From Ophiocordyceps camponoti-saundersi (nom. inval.) (taxonomy: Eukaryota; Ascomycota; Sordariomycetes; Hypocreales; Ophiocordycipitaceae): a stretch of 18,972 bases of DNA. Positions within the stretch are counted from its first letter, which is position 1, and each line of letters starts with the position of its first letter. The notes beneath the pieces are model-generated. The model was not told where the DNA came from. It made no database searches and worked only from the letters and a program-made list of their open reading frames with translations. Position numbers and translations under genes: made by a program. Below, piece after piece: positions 1 through 7,986 of this stretch. Location: positions 1 through 18,972 of the forward strand of contig PDHQ01000455.1 of assembly GCA_003339415.1 (NCBI GenBank), given 5' to 3'.

Positions 1-416
1 ATAGCTAATATTTTTTCTTTTTCTTTTCTACTTTATATAGGCTTATATAAATATAATAGTAATCTTTGCTTAGTTTAGGGTAGGTAAATTTTTGCAATTG
101 GTCGGAACTTTTTACAGGCCACTGTACGATTGAGAATATGAAGTGGAGAAACCTACCTTTACCGATCAGGGTTTGAAGCATCAATCTTACGCTACACAAG
201 GGCTTAGAGTTACGATTGTTAGGTACGACGAGAGCATAGTAACATGTAATATATACGGCTTAGATATAGTTGGAAGGATCCCGAGCAGATGTAGTAATAT
301 AGGAAAATAGATGGGCTTTATGTTGCTGGGCAGACATATATATTCTCTGATTTGCCTCGCTTCTTCCACTCAGGAATTTCCTCGTGGTGTTTTTGCACAA
401 AGTGAAGCCATTCTCT
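1..416. other. Upstream region of the secreted-protein gene, left end AT-rich
   Basis: The first ~65 bases look like the RIP-degraded sequence further right: TA-rich and without CA or TG. This may be the edge of another repeat. From about 65 to 416 composition becomes mixed. The region should hold the promoter and 5' UTR of the gene starting at 417; TATA-like words occur near 248-254 but in AT-rich surroundings, so I assign no promoter. No coding frame here looks convincing. Confidence 0.4.
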
Positions 417-1308
417 ATGAAGATGAAGAAATACTTGCTGGCCAGTCTGTTCGCTCTTGGTGCGTTGTGCGACAACGTCCCAAACGATAATCCCCTGGCA
501 CGGGAATCTTTGGCTCGGCTGCTGGCCGGGTTTAAGGATTAAATCGAGATCGATTGGGCGCGGCCTCCGACAGCTCAGTTGAATTTGACCAGTTCCGGTC
601 CTGTTCTACAAACTAACGAATGCCGAAATGCGACATGTTCCACGAATCTGACTCTCTCGCGAACTCATCTCGAAGAGGGAGCGGGGGCAACGCACGACGC
701 CGACACTCGAATCTCTCTCTACTATGAGTCAATTATTGTGCAGAGCTTAGAGAACTTGTCTGTCAAAGAAATCAACATTGCGGGAGCCTCGGCACCCATC
801 ATCGACAGCACCAGCATAGGCTGGGATGGCTGGGTACAAGTGTCGGACGGTGCTCTCCGGATATCCGCACGACCATCGACTACCACGGCGATAGGGTCCG
901 CGCCGGCATTTGGTTTCAAAGCGGATTGCGCGGTTGGCAAGAGCTGCAGAATAGAAGTCTGGACGCCGCATGTCCGGGTTTCCGGGATGTGCCAGGTGAA
1001 CCCTCCCAAGGATAAGTACAGGGCCTGCGAGGTGAAGATGCCGGTGCGCGACGCGGACGGCAAGCCGGTAGTTCGACTCGTTCTCAGACAACAGAAGATT
1101 CCAGTTTTTGACCCAAAGAAGTAAGTTGGGCAGCTGCGTATTGCATTGCACGTTCGGCATACCAAGCAGACTGACTTATGTGGTCAACAGTGTGATTCGA
1201 GTATCGGCCTCGGCCAAAGCTTTTCTCAAGAAATTTTCCGACAGGGAATACAAGTTTATTGAGGGGACGGAAAGGGTTGCAAATGGTGAAAGAATGAAAG
1301 TAAACTAG
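417..1308 (+). CDS. Predicted secreted cysteine-containing protein (candidate effector), spliced, about 235 aa
   Basis: I do not recognise the family. The ATG at 417 opens a short basic N-terminus (MKMKK) followed by a hydrophobic run (YLLASLFAL), a typical secretion signal. The same frame has one TAA at 540-542 and then runs open to 1121. It is left through a GTAAGT donor, and the 70-bp intron 1121-1190 joins it in phase to an exon ending at TAG 1306-1308. If 460-573 is also an intron (114 bp, GTGCGT to CAG, in phase), exons 417-459, 574-1120 and 1191-1308 give 236 codons including stop. The mature part then has six Cys, an even number that suits disulfides, and several N-x-S/T sites near its start. 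The alternative is that 460-573 is coding and the TAA is a nonsense mutation. Secretion plus position beside a RIP-degraded repeat block suggests an effector, but that is inference. Confidence 0.6.
460..573 (+). other. Possible intron 1 of the secreted-protein gene, or coding DNA with a nonsense codon
   Basis: GTGCGT at 460 matches the fungal donor GTRNGT and CAG at 571-573 can serve as acceptor. Removal is in phase and deletes the only stop (TAA 540-542). Against an intron: no good branch site is visible, the length is divisible by three, and the codons look like real fungal coding sequence. If it is retained, the message encodes a 41-residue secreted peptide. A single C-to-T at CpA would also explain the TAA. 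Confidence 0.4.
1121..1190 (+). other. Intron 2 of the secreted-protein gene
   Basis: A 70-bp intron with GTAAGT donor at 1121, CTGAC branch site at 1171-1175 and CAACAG acceptor ending at 1190. The apparent stop of the upstream frame (TAA 1122-1124) lies inside the donor, and splicing opens a further 39 codons. All three signals agree with Pezizomycotina consensus sites. Confidence 0.85.
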
Positions 1309-2826
1309 ACAGCAGCATCTGCAGCTCAGGCGAACGAAAGGTGCTCAAAAAAAGATGCTGGGAGCTATAGATGCATGTGTTCATCAACCTCGTCTTCAAT
1401 CGTCTGGTGGTTTTCACCGTGTCGGCAGCATCATGATTCGCTCGTGCTCGGGTGAAGCGGTCAGTGCTAGATTTCCGATGCAGCGAGTCAAGGTCCATGA
1501 TTGCGGGTGGGTGGAAGTTTTCGATGTTGGCGAACAACCCAGGCGACTTCGTTCAAAATTGTATTCGAGGCTCACGAAAAGGTATCCGAGGACGATGAGG
1601 CCACATTTGAAGCCGGTATGTATCCGAGGAGAAGAGTGCAATACATTTATGTAATACGAAAGCTGTATGTACATACGTAATGGGTTATGCATTATTTACT
1701 CAATCCATTCACTACTATCTAGAGACGGGGCAAGACTGGCCCGACTCTGCTGCGACTGTGTCCGGCTTAACCACATTACTATTGGGCTGCGAGGCACAGT
1801 ATGTGGCTGGAGTCCCCCTATGCCAAGACCCCAGATACCTCGCGCTGCACTTCCTTTGCTACCAATTGCATGTTCTTCCCCAATTGATGTTCTTTACCGC
1901 ACGAGCAATAGTGAAACGCTCCAATAGTTGCTACTCTGTTGGTGCTGCTTATGATGGCTTAGGTTCAATCCGTGCGACATTCTCCACGCCTAGGCTCGGG
2001 GGCTAGGACCCCCTGAATGAGAGCCATCGCAACTGCTTTATAGCCCGTCAAAGTAGACGATCTGCCTATGGAGGAAGCTCTATCCCGCCTCGCTTCTGCT
2101 GGCACCGTGATTGTTGACGAGTTACTGCTGCCGGCGCCGTAGCTGGCCAGTATCCGGGCTGGAATCAATTGTTCGTGGCATGTAGACCGGGAGACCTTGG
2201 CCGGAAATCGATCGGGAAAACAGGCCCGCAGCACAGTCGGGTTATTCTTTCTCTGCCCAGGAGCCAGGACGCCCTCGATGTGCAGATAGGCGAACGAGTC
2301 TGTAAGCCGCGCCACCCGGCTCCGCCATCGACTCGAGTCCAGCATGTGGGCGGCGAACTCTTCTTCTGTCGCTTCCGCTCCGACTTGCCCTTCATGCCTA
2401 CATCACTTGCGTTCTTTCCTCAGCACTCCTTGTCATGTTCAGTTTACATCCTGTTCCGTTACTCGTCCGGTCTCTGACCTTGTAAACGTCGCTCACGTCT
2501 CGCACCTTCGGTGCACCCTGCGGGTGGCCCTCCACAGCTCTGTCCTTCCCTCCGGGGGTGGACCTCGAGGTGGAGTGAGTGAAGAAACGACCTTGTAAAC
2601 GCATTCACGAACTTTCTAACGTATCATGGGTATCACAGTCCTGAGTGCTGGTAATGGGCAAGTGCTCGTGTCACGTCCATTGGTAGCCGGGCATTATGTT
2701 TCTACAAGTCCATCTCGGGTTGAAGGTACCTTCATACCCATTCCGGGAAGGTGGACCCTCCTACAGCCCTCCTTGTCCTGTATATGGAGTATTCTTCTCC
2801 ATCGCGTTCACCCTTCTCCTTCTTAC
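1309..2826. other. Region without a convincing gene
   Basis: GC-balanced sequence not hit hard by RIP. Several ORFs of 60-126 codons overlap on both strands with no domain I recognise; the longest is minus 2345-1965 (126 codons, ATG start). The only stretch that looks exon-like is plus 1542-1615: frame GCG-ACT-TCG, acidic and well-behaved codons, preceded by CCCAG at 1537-1541 and followed by the donor GTATGT at 1616. I could not link it to other exons. Near 1963-1973 a GGTTCAATCC word resembles a tRNA T-arm, but no matching acceptor stem is present. Confidence 0.4.
2476..2601. repeat. Pair of 13-bp direct repeats around a stem-rich segment
   Basis: GACCTTGTAAACG occurs at 2476-2488 and again at 2589-2601, and both copies are followed within a few bases by TCACG. 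Between them are two adjacent small stems (GCACC-TTC-GGTGC at 2502-2514 and CACCC-TGC-GGGTG at 2514-2526) and a 10-bp palindrome (2562-2571). Origin unknown; it could be part of an unrecognised small repeat. Confidence 0.5.
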
Positions 2827-2830
2827 TTAC
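2778..2830 (-). other. Possible intron at the 3' end of the capping-like gene
   Basis: The TAA that ends the 463-codon frame lies inside GTAAGT (minus strand, 2830-2825). A CAG at 2780-2778 would close a 53-bp intron and give about 15 further codons before a TGA. The branch site is weak, so this may be chance. If real, the gene has acquired a fungal intron or was always a cellular gene. Confidence 0.25.
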
Positions 2831-4218
2831 GGCCGAGTCCAGCTTGAGCGTGGTACTGACAAGTACGAAAGATCATCCTTCTCAGGATATGTGATTAGTC
2901 TACCCTCAGGTGTCAAAAAGACATCTTGATAAGTCTTCTCTACGTTAGACACCAATGTCATTGTCAGCCACACTCTCACGCGCGGGCTTAATATTGTTGT
3001 GCAGCCGACAAACAAAGCAGCAAACGCATACATAGCCGGTACCCGTCCGCTCAGTCTGCCGACGGTTTGCGCATCGTCCAGAATGCAAATGCCTTGATGC
3101 TCGTAGCACCTAGTAAGCATTAGTCTGTCCACATTAGATACTGCACTATCAGAATTAGCACTGATCTTATCTACTCTTGAGAAGATATCTAGAACTTTGA
3201 CAGCATTCGGTGTAGAGATCTCAAACCTGATCTCCAGTATCGAACCTGGTTTGTACAGCAATGCAATATGATCTGGACATCGAATCACAGGTGTACCATC
3301 CGATGTTGTTAACCTTCCGTCATCTGTGAGTAATAGCTCTATGGACTTCGTGGACTTTATCTTGAGAATCTCAGTACTGCCATTTCTTATTGCTACCATA
3401 CCATCAATAGGATATGGTAGAGCATTGCTGTACTCGACAGCAGATGCGTAGTTGTCGAAGTATTCGCGTATGATCAAAGGAAGTCTCGGATTAGCCTTCG
3501 CTATGATCCTAGCTGTACTGATGACCCAGTCCATATCTCTCGATGGGTTTGCTATACTACCATTCTCGTCAGTGAAACAATCGATGAGTATGCACCCATA
3601 AGATCCCATGTCTTCGACACTCAATGCCACTGCACAGTTGCTATTGTTATTGCTAGTCCAAATCCAGCCTTTGGCTCCTCCTCTACACCGAGAATTGAAT
3701 TTGTACCATACGTTACCTATCCAGAGCAACCACATGTTCTGACCATCGGGTTTGCATGTAAACATATGTCCTGACTCTGGAGGCATGCTGGCATCCCATC
3801 CTCTGGGAGCGAGATTACTAAATGCAGCCATAGTGTCTGTATTTACATGTCTGCCAATAGCATCGGGTACTATTCCACGCACGTAGATAGCGATGACTAT
3901 ATCCTGAAGAACAGGATCTGACGGAGTCTCGTATCCAAGCTCTACCACGAGTCTTCTATGCTTTTCACTGAATTCAGAATACACGTATGTGCTATAATCC
4001 AATATCCTATCCCAAGTTGCATATGTGCCCTTGATTATTACCTGACTGTCTGCACAATCGGAAAATGCTAACATGTCATAGGTGTCTAGGAATGTGCACA
4101 TGCCTATGCATTTGCTACTCTTAAAGCTTATACAATTTCCTTTGAGGTATGGCTCCAGCAAAACGCAGGACACAAGCTTCTGCTTTGTGAATTCAGTTGC
4201 GGCTCTAGCGAATAGCAA
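2827..4218 (-). CDS. Virus-type mRNA capping guanylyltransferase-like protein, truncated (endogenised)
   Basis: An uninterrupted 463-codon frame. In order it carries the nucleotidyltransferase signatures: KPDG at residues 156-159 (motif I, the lysine that would take GMP), a III-like strand (208-220), a IIIa-like strand PLIIREYF (247-254), PIDGMV (270-275, motif IV), LKIK (285-288, motif V), an OB-fold strand LEIRFEI (328-334) and RVDKISAN (348-355, motif VI). Residues ~60-107 include VELGYE, resembling a strand of a tunnel-type triphosphatase. Triphosphatase followed by guanylyltransferase is the layout of large DNA viruses (poxvirus, asfarvirus, mimivirus types) and of yeast cytoplasmic killer plasmids. 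The usual fungal nuclear enzyme lacks such an N-terminal part. No SAM-binding methyltransferase motif follows. The frame opens without ATG; an in-frame ATG lies at 4242 with one TAA (4224-4222) between. A DNA or RNA ligase is the main alternative. Probably a transferred or endogenised gene; expression unknown. Confidence 0.65.
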   Translation of the reverse strand: MLFARAATEFTKQKLVSCVLLEPYLKGNCISFKSSKCIGMCTFLDTYDMLAFSDCADSQVIIKGTYATWDRILDYSTYVYSEFSEKHRRLVVELGYETPSDPVLQDIVIAIYVRGIVPDAIGRHVNTDTMAAFSNLAPRGWDASMPPESGHMFTCKPDGQNMWLLWIGNVWYKFNSRCRGGAKGWIWTSNNNSNCAVALSVEDMGSYGCILIDCFTDENGSIANPSRDMDWVISTARIIAKANPRLPLIIREYFDNYASAVEYSNALPYPIDGMVAIRNGSTEILKIKSTKSIELLLTDDGRLTTSDGTPVIRCPDHIALLYKPGSILEIRFEISTPNAVKVLDIFSRVDKISANSDSAVSNVDRLMLTRCYEHQGICILDDAQTVGRLSGRVPAMYAFAALFVGCTTILSPRVRVWLTMTLVSNVEKTYQDVFLTPEGRLITYPEKDDLSYLSVPRSSWTRP

Positions 4219-4259
4219 TACTTAAAGCACGTAAGTTTGCATATGCCTTTAGTACGTTA

Positions 4260-5100
4260 ATAGAAAGGGAGCTATGCGTCACGTGAAGATCTTACGTAGC
4301 CTCGTATATATAGAAATACTATGCACCTTAGTAATTTATACTATATAGTTAGTTATGCGAGGAGGCTAGGACTAGATTAGTTTAGCGCACGTTTCGTTTC
4401 TGCTAGCCGCCCTTCCCCCATATCGAATAGGTCGAGGCACGGCTTAATACTATTAGACTTATATAGGTACCGGCTAGGCTCGTAAAGTTTGCGACTAGTT
4501 ACTAAGGCAGCTACGCACTACTAAGGCCGGGTATATGGTGGAGAAGCTATTATACTAAGCAAGGTCTATAACGCTTCGTCTAGCACTTATCTAATAGCAG
4601 TAGCGTGGGCACCTAGTTTCCGGGAGAGGTTAGGAAGTATTCGAAGAGTATCGATAAGGCGCTACCGGGTAAGCATACCCGCGTACTATACGATTCGCTC
4701 TAAAGAAAAGAGTCGGATATTCTAGCCTAGCTTCGGATAGGTATAACGCGACTAAATAGTTATCTGTATAAGATAGGAGCAGTAGAGTCGGAATTATATA
4801 AGTATAGCTAAGTAGCAGAGACGACTAAGCATATCCTCTTCTAATATAAAAAGTAGACGATATAACGGGAAGTAATATTCGAGTATTCGCGAACTAAGAT
4901 TAGGGATATATCGTTCTTCTTAGGAGGAAAAGCCGCGTCCGATAGCGATACCCGACATATAGGCCTTACGTGCGGCAATTAAGACGAAAAGGACTAGCGG
5001 CTACTAGTAAAGTAACGCGTCGCTTGCGACTATACTAATATATTATAGCCTTAAGTTTAGCAGACCGCGCTTTAGCTGCTACGAGTAAAATATTAAGTAT
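4260..5100 (+). mobile_element. 3' end of a Tad-like LINE (non-LTR retrotransposon), RIP-inactivated
   Basis: In the plus frame through 4674-4980 the translation keeps the C-terminus common to fungal Tad-type LINE ORF2 proteins: a KALPGKHT segment just after the RNase H region, then a leucine/arginine-rich stretch (frame LAxLRIG), then YLYKIGAVESEL. This leads into a C-x-C...H....C metal-binding motif whose Cys codons now read TAT. Several in-frame TAA and TAG sit at expected Gln or Trp positions. The reverse transcriptase part is absent, so this is a 5'-truncated copy, as LINEs often are, or one cut by other insertions. Its left edge lies close to the start of the capping-like gene. The right limit is approximate and no poly(A) tail is recognisable. 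Confidence 0.75.
4797..4847 (+). other. Relic C-x-C...H-x4-C motif of the LINE
   Basis: Codons TAT (4797), TAT (4803), CAT (4830) and TAT (4845) sit at the spacing C-x-C-x8-H-x4-C, with GAG-ACG (E-T) before the His and a TAG (4854) where this family has Trp. TGT to TAT is the expected RIP change. This is the zinc motif after RNase H in fungal LINEs. Confidence 0.75.
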
Positions 5101-5899
5101 TTAGAGAATTTAGCCTTTAAGTAAGCCTGCTATAGAATAAATTATAACAAGGTTAACGAGTAGCGATAAGACGAGGATTCGTGGGGCTTAGGGTGTTAGG
5201 TATTAAATATATAGAAATATAAAGTAGGCTACGGGTCCTATAATACGTAGATCCCGCTTAGCTTATATAAAGGGGACCTCTAAGCGTAGAGGCTTTAGTC
5301 GCGCGAATATATAGTAGCTATATTATAATATAAATCCGTTTCTCGTAGGTAAGGGGTACTATATTTCCCCTTCTAAAATAGAGACGTAAGTTATTTTTTT
5401 TCTTAAAGGCAGCGTAAGCTATTACGGGAGGGTAAAGGTAGGAAAGTATATAATATTTAAGATAAGCTATAATTATAAGTATATAGCGCCTTAGTTATCG
5501 CAACTTAGTATTTTATAAGAATTATAGGTAATATTAAGTACTCCTAAATACGTAGCCTATAATTAGCTAAGATCCTTATAAGTAACCTGCTTGCGGTTTT
5601 ATAAAGGGATAAGGATTTCCCTTTAAGCGATATAAATCTATACTATATATAGCTTAACCTTAGTTATAGAATTTAGGAGGAATTTTAGGCGAACTACGTA
5701 ATATCTAGCAGTTACTATCTTAACTAACTTAAGCCTTTCGATTTAGTTATCGTACTTATAAAAGGCCGCTAATATTAATAATACTAGTTTAATAAGTCCT
5801 AGCTAATATTACTATAATATATAAGGAATAAAAAAAATAAAAAAGCTAAAAAGATAATTTCGTTAAGCGGAAAAACGCGCAGAAGAAATAAAATAAGAG
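5101..5899 (+). pseudogene. Unidentified degraded host element, left part
   Basis: No domain recognised. The frame that leads into the heptad-repeat region can be followed on the plus strand from about 5690. It is rich in Lys, Glu and Arg towards 5850-5899 and interrupted only by TAA and TAG. Position 5899 is joined to 7675 once the LTR element is removed, so this belongs to the same element as 7675-9673 and, past the second insertion, 11449 onward. A few undegraded stretches (near 5180-5200) show weaker RIP. Confidence 0.4.
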
Positions 5900-6109
5900 T
5901 ATAAGGGATTAGTTTATAACTAATTATAGCTAGATAAGGGGGATTATAGCGGATATATTTAGGTCTTCCTAATAGCGCTTAGTTATCGCGCGGGGTATAT
6001 AGCTAGCTTAGGAGGGGGGCTTCTCTCCCCTCTCCTTCCTCTCTTTAATAGCTTTAATTATAATTTTACTTTAGCTTACTTTTATAATCGCTTTAATAAT
6101 ACTATTATA
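5900..6109 (+). repeat. 5' LTR of copy 1 (210 bp)
   Basis: Aligns without net length change to 7465-7674, 9674-9883 and 11239-11448. It contains a conserved G-run/C-run inverted repeat (GAGGGG at 6012-6017, CCCCTC at 6027-6032) that has no CpA and so escaped RIP. A GGGGTATATAG word just before it may be the LTR TATA box, though TA words are unreliable in RIP sequence. Confidence 0.85.
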
Positions 6110-6781
6110 TTAATTAAAGCTCCTCTTACTGCTAACCGAATATAAAAGTAAGATCTTAATATAGAACGCTATTAAATTCTACTTATATTAAAGCCGCTCT
6201 TAGCTTATTCTAGCTTAAACTCTTAATTAGCTATTATATATACTAAATTTATAATTAATAAAGCTATAATTAAGAAGCCTAAGTTTTAATTTTACTATAT
6301 CTTTTCTTATCTTAGTATTTTCTAGTAAATATTCTTTTTATATATTATTATAGCTATAGATTTTTCTTACTAGCTTAAAGCTTTTTTAGCGTATATCTCT
6401 AAGCTTCTTAGGGAGAGTTATAAAAAGCGCTAAGTAAGTTTTTCCTTAGTTAAGATATATTAAGGGCTATTAGAGCCTCTTAAAGAATATATTATAAGGT
6501 AAGAATATACCTTTTTTAAAGCTAAACTATTATATTAGTTTAATTATACTAAGATTATTTTACTTTTATCTAAGTTACGTAAAAAGCTATAAAAGCGTTT
6601 AGATTATAAGAACTAGCTTACGATATATATAGCCTTTATTAGCTTTCTTTAAAGCTTTAATAAAGTATTTAGTTCTAAGAATATTCCTAACGCGCTAATT
6701 AATTTACTACCCCTTTTTTCTACTAACCTAATAGATATCGCGTTTATATAATCTTATTCTAGCACTATTAAGCGCTAGTAT

Positions 6782-6823
6782 TACTATTAGTATAATTAAA
6801 TTAGTTATTTTAAGCGTAATTAT
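6782..6823 (+). other. Relic CCHC zinc knuckle of copy 1 Gag
   Basis: Codons TAC (6782), TAT (6791), TAT (6806) and TAT (6821) stand at C-x2-C-x4-H-x4-C spacing, with AGT before the His position (Gly in the family) and AAG-CGT-AAT before the last Cys, matching the common G-H-x-x-R-D-C pattern. Copy 2 keeps the same pattern at the equivalent place. Confidence 0.75.
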
Positions 6824-7464
6824 CCGAAGCTTTATAAGTAAATAAAGATATTAAGGTTAGGGCTTTTTATAAGCGGAGTAAGGTAATTAGAGGTAGATTT
6901 AAAGTATTTTAATTAAGGGGATAATAAGTAAGGAGGGATAAGTATATATTAGATATTATAGCTTAGGTAATTTCTAGCTTTATTATATTATATATATAAG
7001 AATAGTCCGTATATAGCTTAGGCGCGTAAATTTATTAATAAGTATATATTATAATTATATTACGCCCTAGCTTATAAACTAGCGCTAGTAATATATAGCG
7101 ATAAATATATAGCTAGCTTTACTATTTACTATAATCGGGATATTCTCTAAGCTTCTTATAACTAATATAGTATTATCTAATCTTATATATTAGCTATATA
7201 AATAAGTTTTTACTATTAATATATAAGTTTATTAATTCCTATCTTAAATAATATTATAATTCTAAGCTTATTAGAATTTTCCTTATAAAGATTAGGGTTT
7301 AATTTTTTAAGCTATAAAAGAGCTTTTTTACCCTTTTATCCTTATCTTTACGGAGGCTATTAAGCTATTAGCTAGGGACTATATAGAGTATCTTACTAGC
7401 GTAATAATATATAATTTTTCTATCTTACGCTCCTACCTCCTCGGCTAGCTTAAGGAGGGGGCTA

Positions 7465-7674
7465 TATAAAAAATTAGTTTATAACTAATTATAGCTAGAT
7501 AGGGGGGATTATAGCGGATATATTTAGGTCTTCTCGATAGCGCTTAGTTATCGCGCGGGGTATATAGCTAGCTTAGGAGGGGGGCTTCTCTCCCCTCTCC
7601 TTCCTCTTTTTAATAGCTTTAATTATAACTCTACTTTAGCTTACTTTTATAATCGCTTTAGTAATATTACTATA
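7465..7674 (+). repeat. 3' LTR of copy 1 (210 bp)
   Basis: Same length and sequence plan as the 5' LTR, including the conserved G-run/C-run hairpin. It follows the purine tract at 7452-7461 directly. Its end at 7674 is set by the target duplication and by the resumption of the split heptad repeat. Confidence 0.85.
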
Positions 7675-7986
7675 GAGAGCGTTAATAAGAGCGAGATTAT
7701 ACCGAGAAAGAGTAGCAGCGTGCCGAGTAAGAGTAGTAGCGTGCTAAGAAAAAGTAGTAGCGTGCTGAGAAGGAGTAGTAGCGTGCTAAGAAGAAATAGT
7801 AGCGTGCTAAGAAGGAGTAGTAACGCGCTAAAGAAGCAGAATAAGAGCGTTAATAAGAGCGAGATCGTGCTAAGAAAGAGTAGTAGCGTGCCGAGAAAAA
7901 GTAGTAATACGCTAAAGAAATAAAATAAAAGCGTTAATAAAAGCAAGATTATACTAAGAAGGAGTAGTAGCATGCTAAAAAAGTAA
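7675..7986 (+). repeat. 21-bp coding minisatellite (relic coiled-coil heptads), continued from 5868-5899
   Basis: About ten 21-bp units (type GTGCTAAGAAGGAGTAGTAGC) broken by 42-bp variant units at about 7822-7863 and 7906-7947; a third 42-bp unit was split by LTR copy 1. In the frame TAG-TAG-CGT-GCT-GAG-AAG-GAG every stop falls where CAG or CAA is expected, so the ancestral protein had heptads of the type Q-Q-R-A-E-K-E: highly charged, helical and probably coiled coil. The open frame reading S-S-S-V-L-R-K here is an accident of RIP stops falling in the true frame. The parent protein is unidentified. Confidence 0.75.

Larger units (their letters stand above)
5900..7674 (+). mobile_element. 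Non-autonomous LTR retrotransposon copy 1 (Gag-only), 1,775 bp
   Basis: Two 210-bp LTRs (5900-6109 and 7465-7674) flank 1,355 bp. The LTRs begin and end in TATA, the RIP form of TG...CA ends. A purine tract (7452-7461) lies just before the 3' LTR, as expected for plus-strand priming. The interior has one degraded frame with helical, Leu/Lys/Arg-rich Gag-like sequence ending in a CCHC knuckle. I see no protease, reverse transcriptase or integrase, and the interior is far too short for them. The 5-bp flanks are AAGAG (5895-5899) and GAGAG (7675-7679), a target duplication with one G/A difference. It would have needed another element's enzymes to move. Confidence 0.85.

Noticed and set aside
5..475. 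Three minus-strand ORFs of 60-71 codons at the left end
   Set aside because: Low-complexity translations from AT-rich DNA with no domain, overlapping one another and the upstream region of the plus-strand gene.
722..1165. Two minus-strand ORFs of 137 and 147 codons
   Set aside because: They lie opposite the secreted-protein gene, show no domain, and the plus strand has the signal peptide and the clear intron.
1900..1985. Possible tRNA suggested by GGTTCAATCC
   Set aside because: No pairing acceptor stem, D-arm or anticodon arm at the required distances.
1965..2477. Overlapping ORFs on both strands (126, 76 and 102 codons)
   Set aside because: They are mutual shadows, none has a recognisable family, and I cannot choose between strands.
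2626..2929. Two overlapping plus-strand ORFs, one with a hydrophobic segment like a transmembrane helix
   Set aside because: The second overlaps the 3' end of the capping-like ORF antisense; neither has a recognised domain, and the minus frame is far longer with clear motifs.
7720..7923. Plus-strand Ser/Lys/Arg-rich 67-codon ORF
   Set aside because: An accidental open frame; the ancestral frame is offset and marked by TAG/TAA at Gln positions.
7647..7973. Minus-strand Leu-rich 108-codon ORF resembling a membrane protein
   Set aside because: It is the antisense of the 21-bp heptad array; its Leu/Ser composition follows from the repeat, and it runs across the LTR border.
7675..7986. CRISPR-like regular repeats
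   Set aside because: Units are contiguous 21-mers without unique spacers, in a eukaryotic transposon context.
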